Shown here: positions 28,401 to 35,672 of the stretch, piece after piece
How positions within the stretch are numbered: the stretch's first letter is position 1
How the letters are laid out: the number at the start of each line of letters is the position of its first letter
Assembly (NCBI RefSeq): GCF_028737325.1
Contig: NZ_JAQZCH010000001.1
Coordinates: 602,732-666,731, forward strand
Length of the DNA stretch: 64,000 bases
Source: Microbacterium thalli
GTDB taxonomy: Bacteria; Actinomycetota; Actinomycetes; Actinomycetales; Microbacteriaceae
Direction: 5' to 3'
The notes under the pieces: model-generated
What the model was told of the DNA's origin: nothing
Seen by the model: only the letters and a program-made list of their open reading frames with translations
Databases searched by the model: none
Position numbers and translations under genes: made by a program

Positions 28401-28529
28401 GACTACAAGGGGCCGTTCCGCCTCGAGGCGAAGGGCGCGACGCAGATCACCTGCCACCTCGGCGCCGACGGTAACGAAGCCTGGGCCACCATCCGCGGCT
28501 GGGGCGACACCGAGCACACGCGCTGGTAG
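22458..28529 (+). CDS. Giant secreted protein with tandem cadherin/Ig-like domains and FN3 domains
   Basis: A 2023-residue protein with an N-terminal signal or signal-anchor at about 15-34. Residues 40-370 form a beta-rich domain, perhaps propeller-like. From about 390 to 1460 there are some ten Ig/cadherin-like repeats, each marked by variants of VxVLxNDxDPDGD, an acidic, probably Ca2+-binding turn. From 1460 to 1926 come five FN3-like domains, each with a central V(x)SW or VxLSW strand. The last ~95 residues form a separate domain with several Cys. It stands at the head of the MoxR/DUF58/transglutaminase/FHA/PP2C/kinase chain and is very likely the exported client or structural partner of that locus. 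No catalytic motif was seen. GGGGGAG precedes the ATG. Confidence 0.85.
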   Translation: MKSTAWLRARPRTLVSAGIVTIAALTIGTLAVAYEGEPTTEVDLHDGGVWVTKQSSLLVGHYNNESRVLDGSLRTTAADYDVLQAGARVIVVDADGSAMSAVDPAKVVLSGTAEVQPGAEIALGSDTVSVLDAAGDLRTVQFAGVNGFSFEGNEPIAELGENATATVGTDGTVYAASAEGASLYAYAPIGDGTVAQTAERRLDGIQAEHALTITSLGRTPYVLDEETSVLYGGDGSQTTLPADAVLQRPSNGADALTVSTPTALLKVSPGGAIATVEAGGEGVAAVPVSVGGCSYGAWSGSGMFVRDCVDDADDVVQQIEGIDPAARLEFRVNRDVVVLNDVFGGAAWLASENMQRVDNWTDITPPEGTGDEEQETTEETVETALPERTDQNTPPIAVDDAFGVRPGRTTVLPVLFNDTDADGDVLVAEANNDPAFGEISQIQNGGALQIAVPEDASGTTSFAYTATDGRGGEASATVSLTVRDDDENSPPVQQRVTPVTVEAGGTASYNVLTEWIDPDGDDIFLKSVQVDGGDEADFTSDGQVTYRAIGAVQGRKDVPVVVSDGTDDGAGVLRIDVRPPGTTLPVTNADHVVTRVGQAVTVSPLANDTSAGREPLRLTRVDEVEGATIQPDFTEQTFTFTSDAVNTYYVDYLVSAGPNSVPGLVRVDVLPAADTSLPPVAVRDVALLPTGGDVLVNVLGNDTDPAGGILVVQSVTAEAGSGVNAAVLGHETVRITDQGSLSQQARVSYTISNGEQSASGEIVVIPIPAPDRLRPPVVNNDTAVVRAGDVVTIDVLANDSHPNGDTLHVAPDLVPPLIDEADGQVFVSEDKLRFRAGAEAKTVNATYEAVDSSGQRAGAYVTIQILPRQDDANAAPRPRDLTARTLSGSKVTIPVPLDGIDEDGDSVELIGIASSPGKGRIVETGSNTFVYEAFDTSVGSDSFTYRVRDRLGKEGTARIQVGIAPPEATNQAPYAVKDSVVMRPGRQVALSVLENDSDPDGDQFGFAADALEIPDVDGLDAEVSGEQIIITSPDVPMNTSIQYTIEDARGLTATAPVQITVEEDVPLQRPIARDDRVRAEDVDENGVAEVPVLDNDDDPDGTRAALGVTLGEGGENATLRANGTVSVQLTDQRQLITYFITDEDGLTAAAFIHVPSLNELPPSLITTEGLVVQSGETVELPLVEYVKASGGRDVVVTEAEKVTAAHADGASLVKDERTLVYTSAADYFGQDALTFEVTDGTGPDDPEGRKATLMIPITVTPPDNRPPTMIGAEMQVAQGEDAQTLDLRALATDPDPDDADALRFALVGSAPDGLTAGVDGSVLSVSADSDLAKGTTLPVRVSVTDGETEPVEAAITVTVTASSRPLATANDDVIDQADQGATVSVPVLDNDVNPFPGEPLTVVGAFTETSGANAVVAGNSVQVTSRDDFVGTLVVRYRIADATGDPDREVEGHIRITVQGRPDAPGKPTVTSVESRTVVMSWSPPIDNGASITGYSVRSTSGGYAKECRSTTCTLDGLTNNVEYNFVVTATNRVGESDPSLPSETARPDQRPETPNPPNLAFGDRSLDVSWAVPRTEGSPVESYSLQISPAPPSGVAEKTGVTGTSITWDGLQNGISYQVRVRAHNRAPEPSSWSVWSQSMVPAGRPDAPAAPTTQRIDSVGARSQMQVNWAKPNDNGDAVAGYQLQVRRGGAVVNTIDVPAGQTSQAVTVDTSTTDYTFIVRAQNKAGWGDWSGASAPRRAFTPPGAPTGVAAAEGDNRVTVSWAAGPLNGANPGEVAYQYSVNNGGWRSDWVSGGNGGSGTIGNGQVNNNGAYSVRVRAVATADGSRYEGEPSGASNQVAPYGQIGNPSANATRDGNRVTLSWSSPARNGRDITTEIRVNGGGWQRVAAQGSNSQGDVGYSNTQTIEVRTSAAGSNTTSASASVRTPDAPPPPKPRAYLTKGSPVGGCVNGCYYFVINTENFPAGSYQVDCISNGRAFNDYKGPFRLEAKGATQITCHLGADGNEAWATIRGWGDTEHTRW

Positions 28530-28582
28530 CGAGCTCCCGGCATCCGACGCACCGACACATCACGAGGAACGAGAACGAACGA

Positions 28583-29554
28583 ATGAGCATGACACCCGAG
28601 CAGGCAGCGTGGTTCCGCGACACCTTCGCGCGCCTGATCGACAACGTCGACGCGGCCCTGCTCGGCAAGCGCGAGGTCGTGGCGCTCGTGCTGTCGGCGA
28701 TGCTCGCCGAGGGCCACGTGCTGCTCGAGGACGCCCCCGGAACGGGCAAGACCAGCCTCGCGAAGGCGATCGCGGCGAGCGTGCAGGGCACGTCGAGCCG
28801 CATCCAGTTCACTCCAGACCTGCTGCCCTCCGACGTGACCGGCGTGACGATCTACGACCAGCAGAACAAGCGCTTCGAGTTCCACCGCGGGCCCGTGTTC
28901 GCGTCGATCGTGCTCGCCGACGAGATCAACCGCGCGTCGCCGAAGACCCAGTCCGCGCTCCTGGAGGTCATGGAGGAGTCGCGGATCACCGTCGACGGCG
29001 TGGCGCACGAGGTGGGCCGCCCGTTCCTCGTGATCGCGACGCAGAACCCGATCGAGCAGGCCGGTACCTACAAGCTGCCCGAGGCGCAGCTCGACCGCTT
29101 CATGATCAAGACCTCGATCGGCTATCCCACCCTCGCGGTGTCGGAGCGCATCCTCGTCGGCGCCGTCGACCGCAACCCGTCGGCGAGCCTGAAGCCCGTC
29201 ATCACGACGCGAGCCGTGGGCGAGATGGCCGACCTCGCGGCCACCGTGCACATCGATCCCGTCGTCGCCCGCTATGCCGCTCAGCTGGTGGAAGCCACCC
29301 GCGAGGCGTCGGCCACGCGGCTGGGCGTCTCGGTGCGCGGGGCCATGGCGATGATCCGCATCGCCAAGGTCTACGCCGCCGCCCAGGGACGCCACTATGT
29401 CGTGCCCGACGACATCAAGCTGCTCGCGGTGCCTGTCTGGGCCCACCGGCTCGTGCTCGATCCCGAAGCCGAGTTCACCGGCACGACGCCCGAGACGATC
29501 ATGACCAACGCCCTCGCGGATGTCGAGGCGCCGCTCGCGCGGGCAGACGCCTGA
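28583..29554 (+). CDS. MoxR-family AAA+ ATPase
   Basis: A 323-residue AAA+ ATPase of the MoxR group. Walker A is APGTGKT (51-57), Walker B is IVLADEIN (110-117), sensor 1 is IATQNPIE, and the lid contains the VSVRGAMAMIRIAKVYA helix. MoxR proteins act as chaperone-like ATPases for assembly of surface or VWA-containing complexes and are nearly always followed by a DUF58 gene, as here. The stop overlaps the next ATG by one base (TGATG), so translation is coupled. It starts 53 bases after the giant Ig/FN3 gene, with no obvious terminator between, so co-transcription is likely. Confidence 0.93.
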   Translation: MSMTPEQAAWFRDTFARLIDNVDAALLGKREVVALVLSAMLAEGHVLLEDAPGTGKTSLAKAIAASVQGTSSRIQFTPDLLPSDVTGVTIYDQQNKRFEFHRGPVFASIVLADEINRASPKTQSALLEVMEESRITVDGVAHEVGRPFLVIATQNPIEQAGTYKLPEAQLDRFMIKTSIGYPTLAVSERILVGAVDRNPSASLKPVITTRAVGEMADLAATVHIDPVVARYAAQLVEATREASATRLGVSVRGAMAMIRIAKVYAAAQGRHYVVPDDIKLLAVPVWAHRLVLDPEAEFTGTTPETIMTNALADVEAPLARADA

Positions 29555-30966
29555 TGACCACACCCCCGGCCGCTCCGACCTCGGCGCGCCGTGCGCTGCG
29601 CGGCCTGCGTCGGGGCGGCAGCGGCGGCGGTGACGTCGAGACCGGGACCGTCGGCTCGACGACGCGCGACGCCGATGCGACCGTTCGGGTCGGGGCGACC
29701 ACCCCCGCCGCGGAGGCGGCGCCCGTCAACGCCGAGACGCCCTCGCGTGCCGTCCTGGTGCGCGAGCGGCTCGAATCGTGGTGGGGCGTCGCGCGACGTC
29801 GCATCAACGCGGTCACGCGCACGATCCGGCCGCTCGGGTGGGTGCTGCTGACGGCGACCGCTCTGCTGTGGATCGTCGCGGTCAGCTTCGGGTGGCAGGA
29901 GATGATCATCGCCGCCGTCATCCTGACCGCGATCATCGTGATCAGCGTGCCGTTCCTGTTCGGCGGCACCGCCTATGACGTCGACCTCGACCTCACCCGC
30001 ACGCACGTCGTCGTCGGTGAGCGCGCGATCGGCGGGCTGACGCTCGTCAACGGCACCGCACGGTCGATCCTGCCCTCGCGCGTCGTGCTGCCGGTCGGCT
30101 CGGGGCGCGGCGAGTTCGATGTGCCGCGGCTCGCACCGCAGGCCGTTCACGAGGAGCTCTTCGCCATCCCCACCACCGCGCGCGGCGTCCTCGCCGTCGG
30201 ACCGGTCAGCGTGCTGCGCGGAGACCCCCTCGGCCTGTTCGAGCGCAGCAGCGACCGGCGTCAGGCGGTCGATCTCTACGTTCACCCGCGCACCACACCG
30301 CTCGAGGGGCTCTCGCTCGGCCGTCTGCGCGACCTCGAAGGCCTGCCCTCGACGCAGCTCGCGAGCGACGACGTGTCATTCCACGCCCTGCGCGAGTACC
30401 AGCCGGGCGACGATCTGCGCCACGTGCACTGGAAGTCGACCGCGCGCGTCGGCGACCTCATGATGCGCCAGTACGAGGAGACCCGCCGGTCGCACTTCGT
30501 CCTCGGGCTGTCGACGTACGCCGGTGACTACCGCGACCCCGACGAGTTCGAGCTCGCCATCTCGGCGGCCGGGTCGCTCGGGCTGCGGGCGCTGCGCGAC
30601 TCGCGCATGCTCGAGGCTCGGACGCAGCGGGGTCCGCTGCGCACCCAGGGTCCGCGTCGCCTGCTCGACAACCTCGCGGCGCTGACCCACTCGCGTCAGC
30701 GCGACGGCGGCATCGTCGCGCTCGCCGGCACGATCGCCGCCACCTCGTACGACGTCGCGATCGTCGTGCTCTTCTGCGGTTCGGGCGTCGACCCCGCCGA
30801 GCTCAAGCTCGCGTGCTCGCGCCTGCCGAAGGGCGTGCGCGCCCTCGCGGTCGTCGCGGACGCCGCCGTCGAGTCGCCGGTGCTGCGCCGCGTCGGCGAT
30901 GCCGATGTCATCTCGATCAGCGCCCTCGACCAGCTGCCGCCCGCCATCCGGAAGGTGCTCTCGTGA
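29554..30966 (+). CDS. DUF58 domain membrane protein
   Basis: A 470-residue protein with a long Gly/Thr/Ala-rich cytoplasmic N-terminus (about 90 residues) and two membrane spans around 100-145 (LGWVLLTATALLWIVAV and MIIAAVILTAIIVISVPFLF). The DUF58 domain carries the family hallmark REYQPGDDLRHVHWKSTAR near 280, within a VWA-like C-terminal region. DUF58 proteins act with MoxR ATPases; the pair probably helps assemble or activate an envelope component. The start ATG 29554 overlaps the MoxR stop; its own TGA overlaps the next ATG in the same way. The frame upstream to 28609 is shadow of moxR. Confidence 0.92.
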   Translation: MTTPPAAPTSARRALRGLRRGGSGGGDVETGTVGSTTRDADATVRVGATTPAAEAAPVNAETPSRAVLVRERLESWWGVARRRINAVTRTIRPLGWVLLTATALLWIVAVSFGWQEMIIAAVILTAIIVISVPFLFGGTAYDVDLDLTRTHVVVGERAIGGLTLVNGTARSILPSRVVLPVGSGRGEFDVPRLAPQAVHEELFAIPTTARGVLAVGPVSVLRGDPLGLFERSSDRRQAVDLYVHPRTTPLEGLSLGRLRDLEGLPSTQLASDDVSFHALREYQPGDDLRHVHWKSTARVGDLMMRQYEETRRSHFVLGLSTYAGDYRDPDEFELAISAAGSLGLRALRDSRMLEARTQRGPLRTQGPRRLLDNLAALTHSRQRDGGIVALAGTIAATSYDVAIVVLFCGSGVDPAELKLACSRLPKGVRALAVVADAAVESPVLRRVGDADVISISALDQLPPAIRKVLS

Positions 30967-33251
30967 TGTCGCCCGCCACGCGGCGCCTCGTGCTCGACCT
31001 CGTCGCCGTCGTCCTGCTGCTCGCGGTGCCGGTCCTCGGCTTCGGCCCGAGCTTCGACGGCGCGGGTCACCTGCTCGCCGGGTTCGGCGCGATCGTCCTC
31101 GGCGTCGGGATCGCGTGGCTGTGCGCGCGCCGCCGCTGGGGCGTGCTGCCGACGGCGGGGCTGACGGTCGCGGCGTACTTCCTGTTCGGCGGTGCCCTGG
31201 CCCTGCCGCACACCGCGCTCTTCGGCGTCATCCCGACTCTCGACACCTGGACGCAGCTCGCGCTCGGCGCCGTGCAGTCGTGGAAGCGTCTGCTCACAAC
31301 CGTCGCCCCGGTCTCTCCCGGCGACGGCCACCTCATCGTGCCGTTCCTGCTGACGCTCGTCGCCGCGGTGCTCACCGCCTCGCTGGCCCTGCGACTGCGT
31401 CAGGCGGGGTGGGCGCTCATCCCCGTCACCGCCTTCCTCATCGGCCAGATCCTGCTCGGGATGACCGAGCCGGCGGTTCCGCTGCTGCAGGGCATCGTGT
31501 TCGCCGTCGTCGCGGCGGTCTGGCTCGCGCTGCGCCAGGCGTGGGATCCGGGTCGGGCCGCCGTCCGCATCGAGGCGACGGCGGTGTCGGATGCCGCGAC
31601 GGTGCGCCACTCGCGCGTGCGTCGGCTCGTGTCGGGTGCCGCGGTCGTGGCGGTCGCCGTCGGCGTCGGTGTGGCCACCGCCGCCGTGGCGAGCCCGCCG
31701 AGCACGCGTTACGTGCTGCGCGACATCGTCATCCCGCCGTTCGACGTCAAGCAGTACGCGAGTCCGTTGCAGGCGTTCCGCGGTCTCGTCCGCGACGACG
31801 CCGAGACCCCGCTGTTCACCGTCGAGGGGCTGCCCGAGGACGGCCGGATCCGCCTGGCCACCATGGATGCCTACAACGGCATGGTCGTGAACGTCTCGGA
31901 CGAGGGAGCGGGCTCGTCGAGCTCGTTCACCCCGCTGCGATCGAACATGTCGCCCGACGCCGAGGGCACGCGGGCGCAGCTGCGGTTCGAGATCGACGAG
32001 TTGGGCGGCGTCTGGCTGCCGGATGCCGGTGCCGTGCGCTCCATCGAGTTCTCGGGCGACCGTGCCGACGATCTGCGCCGCACCGCTCATTACAACGACG
32101 CCACCGGGACGGCGGCCGTGACGGCCGGCCTCGCTCCGGGGGTCACGTACACCGTCGACACCGTGTTCCCCTTCGTGCCGAGCGATGAGGCGCTCGCCGA
32201 CGCGGAGTTCGCTCCCGTGAAGATGCCGCAGCAGGACGGCATCCCCGAGGGCCTCTCGCAGCTCGCGACCGACGCCGTCGGCGACGCCGACACCCCGATC
32301 AAGCAGGCGCGGGCGCTGCAGACCTGGCTCGCGACCGACGGCTACTTCAGCCACGGGCTCGAGGACGATCCGTATTCGCCGTCGGGCCACGGCGCGGCAC
32401 GCATCATGAGCTTCTTCGGCGGCGACGAGATCATCGGCGACGACGAGCAGTACGCCGTGGCGATGGCGCTGCTGTCGTCGCAGCTGGGCATCCCCGCCCG
32501 CGTCGTCATGGGATGGCACCCCGACGAAGGCGAGGCGGGCGGTGAGTTCGTCGCCACCGGCGACAACGTCCACGCCTGGGTCGAGATCGCCTTCGACGGG
32601 TTCGGATGGGTGCCGTTCGACCCGACGCCCGACGAGGACAACGAGCCGAACGAGCAGACCACCACCCCGCGCGCCAACCCCAAGCCGCAGGTGCTGCAGC
32701 CGCCGCCGCCCGCGCAGGAGCCGGCCGAGCTGCCGCCGGCGATCGCGAACGACCGCGACCAGGAAGAGGAGGACGACGCCGGTTTCGACTGGATCGGCGC
32801 CATCCTGATCCCCGCCGGCATCGGCATCGGCATCCTGGCCGTGCTGTTCGCGCCCTTCGTCATCATGGGCGCGATCAAAACGGCGCGCCGGACCAAGCGC
32901 CGCAACGCCGAGCGCCGAGCCGACCGCATCTCGGGTGGGTGGGACGAGCTGGTCGATCGCGCGGTCGACCTCAACGCTCCCGTCGCTTCCGGCGCGACCC
33001 GGACCGAGAGTGCCGCGGTCGTCGCGACGACGATGGCGCGACCCGAGGTGACCGATCTGGCCGGCTCGGCGGACGCACGGGTGTTCGGTCCCGGCGAGCC
33101 GACCGACGCGGACGTCGAGGCGTTCTGGGACGAGGTCGACGCTATCGTCGTGGGCATGAGCGGACAGGTCTCGGTGTGGCGCCGGCTGCGTGCACGCCTG
33201 AGCCTGCGCTCGCTGCGCCGCCGTCGGATGCCGCGGGGCGGTGCCGCGTGA
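30966..33251 (+). CDS. Membrane protein with periplasmic-side transglutaminase-like domain (catalytic Cys missing)
   Basis: A 761-residue protein of the TgpA-like kind: about six N-terminal spans (to ~250), a large extracellular transglutaminase-core domain (~400-560), a Pro/Glu-rich linker, a last span near 615-640 and a cytoplasmic tail. The core keeps His536 (VHAWVEI) and Asp552 (WVPFDPTP), but the usual Cys of the G-x-C-E-Q-F/Y-A motif is Asp493 (GDDEQYAVAMAL). The domain is therefore probably a binding module or uses other chemistry. Overlapping starts and stops (TGATG before, GTGA after) put it inside a coupled chain. GTG 30963, one codon upstream, is an alternative start. Confidence 0.88.
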   Translation: MSPATRRLVLDLVAVVLLLAVPVLGFGPSFDGAGHLLAGFGAIVLGVGIAWLCARRRWGVLPTAGLTVAAYFLFGGALALPHTALFGVIPTLDTWTQLALGAVQSWKRLLTTVAPVSPGDGHLIVPFLLTLVAAVLTASLALRLRQAGWALIPVTAFLIGQILLGMTEPAVPLLQGIVFAVVAAVWLALRQAWDPGRAAVRIEATAVSDAATVRHSRVRRLVSGAAVVAVAVGVGVATAAVASPPSTRYVLRDIVIPPFDVKQYASPLQAFRGLVRDDAETPLFTVEGLPEDGRIRLATMDAYNGMVVNVSDEGAGSSSSFTPLRSNMSPDAEGTRAQLRFEIDELGGVWLPDAGAVRSIEFSGDRADDLRRTAHYNDATGTAAVTAGLAPGVTYTVDTVFPFVPSDEALADAEFAPVKMPQQDGIPEGLSQLATDAVGDADTPIKQARALQTWLATDGYFSHGLEDDPYSPSGHGAARIMSFFGGDEIIGDDEQYAVAMALLSSQLGIPARVVMGWHPDEGEAGGEFVATGDNVHAWVEIAFDGFGWVPFDPTPDEDNEPNEQTTTPRANPKPQVLQPPPPAQEPAELPPAIANDRDQEEEDDAGFDWIGAILIPAGIGIGILAVLFAPFVIMGAIKTARRTKRRNAERRADRISGGWDELVDRAVDLNAPVASGATRTESAAVVATTMARPEVTDLAGSADARVFGPGEPTDADVEAFWDEVDAIVVGMSGQVSVWRRLRARLSLRSLRRRRMPRGGAA

Positions 33252-33631
33252 CCGGGATGATCTTCGACACCGCGCCACTCGCCGGCGTGCCCGAGATCCG
33301 CTCGGGCGTGCGGGCGCTGCTGACGTGGGATGACGGCCGCCGGATGGCCGTCTATGCGCGGACCGTCTTCGGGCGCGACCCCTCGCGGGCCGCCGGCGCC
33401 GAGGTGGTCGTGCTGCGCGACGAGACCCTCACGCTGTCGCGGACGCACTTCGAGCTCGTCCCCCTGGAGGCTGGGGGCCTCGCCGTGATCGACCGCGCGT
33501 CGATGAACGGCATCGTCGTCGTGCGCGCCGACGCCGCCGTGCCGGTCGTGCCGGGCGAGCGGACGGTGCTGCGCAGCGGCGACCGGCTGGAGCTGGGCGA
33601 TCGGTGGCTCACCGTCGAGGTCGTGCGGTGA
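33248..33631 (+). CDS. Small FHA-domain protein
   Basis: A 127-residue soluble protein made almost entirely of one forkhead-associated domain. Core residues are GRDP near the start, SRTHFEL, and DRASMNG, the phosphothreonine-binding pattern. It should read threonine phosphorylation made by the kinases at 35669 and 37344 and removed by the phosphatase next door. GTG 33248 overlaps the previous stop by four bases (GTGA), and its own stop overlaps the next GTG likewise. The open frame upstream to 32606 is shadow of the transglutaminase gene. Confidence 0.88.
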   Translation: MTGMIFDTAPLAGVPEIRSGVRALLTWDDGRRMAVYARTVFGRDPSRAAGAEVVVLRDETLTLSRTHFELVPLEAGGLAVIDRASMNGIVVVRADAAVPVVPGERTVLRSGDRLELGDRWLTVEVVR

Positions 33632-34458
33632 CGGGGGTCGCGGTGCAGATCGGACACGGGGCGGCGACACACGCGGGACTGCGCGGTCGCGCCAACGAGG
33701 ACGCGTACCTGGCCGCGGCGCCGGTGTTCGTCGTCGCCGACGGCATGGGCGGACACGAGGCGGGAGCACGCGCGAGCGCCGCCGTCATCGCGCAGTTCCA
33801 GGCGTTCGTCGGGGCGGCGAGCGTGTCGAACACCGAGGTCCGTGACGCCATCACCCGCGCACGCGCGGCGGTGGGCGCACTCGCGTCGGGGCAGCGCGCC
33901 GCGGGCACGACCCTCACCGGCGTCGTGCTGACCCGCGTCGGCGACGCCGGTTATTGGCTCGCCCTGAACATCGGCGACTCGCGCACCTACCGATGGGCGC
34001 GCGGCCGGCTCGAGCAGATCAGCATCGACCACTCCGTCGTGCAGGAGCTGGTGGACTCGGGACAGATGGATGCCGTCACCGCGGCCCGCCATGTGCGACG
34101 CAACGAGATCACGCGCGCCATCGGCGCCGGCAGCACGGGCGAGGCGGACTTCTGGATGCTGCCCGCCGAGAGCGGCGATCGCATCCTCGTCTGCTCCGAC
34201 GGCCTGTCGACCGAGCTCGACGACGAGCGCATCGCCCGCATCCTCGGCGAGGAGCACGACCCGCAGAAGGCGGCGACCCGTCTCGTGCACGAGGCGCTGC
34301 TGGCCGGCGGGCGGGACAACGTCACCGTCATCGTCGTGGATGCCGACGGCGACGGGGACGACGGAGACGTCTACGACACGGTGCCGGCGGGCGGTCGCTC
34401 GAGCGACGACGCCGACATCGATACCCGACCGCGTGCGGTCGCAGGGGGGAGAGCCTGA
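33628..34458 (+). CDS. PP2C-family serine/threonine phosphatase
   Basis: A 276-residue PPM/PP2C phosphatase, cytoplasmic, with all metal-binding motifs: RGRANED (19-25), VADGMGGHEAG (Asp38), LNIGDSRTYRW, CSDGLS and GGRDNVTVIVV. An acidic tail of about 40 residues follows. It should reverse phosphorylation by the two receptor-type kinases of this locus, like PstP beside PknA/PknB in mycobacteria. The GTG start is four-base coupled to the preceding FHA gene; the stop overlaps the next ATG (TGATG). Confidence 0.93.
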   Translation: MTGVAVQIGHGAATHAGLRGRANEDAYLAAAPVFVVADGMGGHEAGARASAAVIAQFQAFVGAASVSNTEVRDAITRARAAVGALASGQRAAGTTLTGVVLTRVGDAGYWLALNIGDSRTYRWARGRLEQISIDHSVVQELVDSGQMDAVTAARHVRRNEITRAIGAGSTGEADFWMLPAESGDRILVCSDGLSTELDDERIARILGEEHDPQKAATRLVHEALLAGGRDNVTVIVVDADGDGDDGDVYDTVPAGGRSSDDADIDTRPRAVAGGRA

Positions 34459-35672
34459 TGGCCGAGGTCCGCTACGTTCCCGCAACGGGGGCGGAGCCCT
34501 GGCGTGTGGCGGCGGCACCCGGTGCCCTCGTCGCGCTGCCGCCGAACGTGTCGATCCCGACGATCGACGCCGTCTGGCGTCGGCTGGGGGAGCGCGGCAT
34601 CGGCGCGGTCATCGAGGCTCTCACGGGTGCGTTCGGCACCTCGCTCGCGGCGATCCCGGACTTCGTCCTCGTCATCGTCGAGGGCGACGGTCTGCGAGTC
34701 GCCGTCCGCGGTCCGATCGAGCTGGTCGTCGAGACCGAGGCGGGCCCGGTGTCGGTGTCGGGGACCGGAGTGTCGACCTGGGCCGAGCGCCTCGTCCCCA
34801 CCGCGCAACGCGCATCGGCGCTGTTCGTCGGCGCCGCTGACGAGGCCGCGTCGCTGCCGCTCGTCGACGGGGTCGTCCCTGCCGACGCGGTGAGCCTCGA
34901 CGTCAGCGGTGCACGTGCGGGCTTCCGCGCACCCGCCGTCGCGGTCGCGGCCGCGCCGGTCGCCCCCGAGCCCGAGCCCGCGCCCGAGCCCCAGCCGGAG
35001 CCCGCCCCGCAGCCCGAGCCCGTCGCCGAGCCCGAGCCCGTCGCGCAGCCCGACCCCGACCCCGAGCCCGAGCCGGACTCGGAGACCGTGGCGCCGGACG
35101 CCGAGGCGGCGGCATCCGAGGATCAGGTCATGATCTGGGGCGAGACCATCGTGCGGCCGACGGCCGCGCCCGTGATCGAGCCTCCCGACGAGGCGACCCT
35201 CGTCTCGGGCGGCACCCCCGTCGCGGGTGACCACGACGGCGAGACGATCGCCGTCGCCGACATCCGCAGTGCCCGACGCGGCGAGTCGCCCGTGTACGAG
35301 TCGACCGAGATCGTGCCGGCACGGCGCATCGCCCGCGGGCGGATCCGCATCTCGGACGGTCAGGTCGTCGAGCTCGACAACACCGTGATCGTGGGGCGGC
35401 GACCGCGCTCGTCGCGCTCGACCGGTGACACCCTGCCCACGCTCGTCGCCGTCGACAGCCCCGATCAGGACATCTCGCGCAACCACGTCGAGATCCGCGC
35501 CGAGGGCGAGCACGTGCTGGTCGTCGACCTCGACACGACGAACGGCTCCGTGCTCATGCGTGGCGGGAACGACCCGGTGCGCCTGCACCCGAGCGAGCCC
35601 ACCATGGTGGTCACGGGTGACGTGCTCGACATCGGCGACGGCGTGACGATCACCTTCGAGGACCTGCCGTGA
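34458..35672 (+). CDS. Large FHA-domain protein with Pro/Glu-rich linker
   Basis: A 404-residue protein. The N-terminal ~160 residues form an uncharacterised alpha/beta domain (RYVPATGAEPWRVAAAPG...). A low-complexity Glu-Pro linker (about 170-210) follows, then a second linker and a C-terminal FHA domain (about 300-400) with VIVGRRP, QDISRNHVEIRAEG and DLDTTNGS. FHA binding to phosphothreonine and the direct coupling to the kinase gene (GTGA) suggest it is the kinase's substrate or adaptor. No membrane segment is visible. Confidence 0.87.
   Translation: MAEVRYVPATGAEPWRVAAAPGALVALPPNVSIPTIDAVWRRLGERGIGAVIEALTGAFGTSLAAIPDFVLVIVEGDGLRVAVRGPIELVVETEAGPVSVSGTGVSTWAERLVPTAQRASALFVGAADEAASLPLVDGVVPADAVSLDVSGARAGFRAPAVAVAAAPVAPEPEPAPEPQPEPAPQPEPVAEPEPVAQPDPDPEPEPDSETVAPDAEAAASEDQVMIWGETIVRPTAAPVIEPPDEATLVSGGTPVAGDHDGETIAVADIRSARRGESPVYESTEIVPARRIARGRIRISDGQVVELDNTVIVGRRPRSSRSTGDTLPTLVAVDSPDQDISRNHVEIRAEGEHVLVVDLDTTNGSVLMRGGNDPVRLHPSEPTMVVTGDVLDIGDGVTITFEDLP
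34964..35075 (+). repeat. Glu-Pro low-complexity repeat in FHA protein gene
   Basis: About 110 bases built from degenerate GAGCCCG units encode alternating Glu/Pro with some Gln, Ala and Asp. It is a coding linker rather than a separate element, but is prone to length change. Confidence 0.8.

Noticed and set aside
28583..30966. A single large fused protein across moxR and DUF58 (open frame from 28609)
   Set aside because: The open frame over moxR is an out-of-frame shadow; the DUF58 protein starts at ATG 29554 with a TGATG junction.
34964..35075. Apparent tandem DNA repeat (minisatellite or CRISPR-like)
   Set aside because: Units are degenerate and in frame, encoding a Glu-Pro linker of the FHA protein; there are no spacers.
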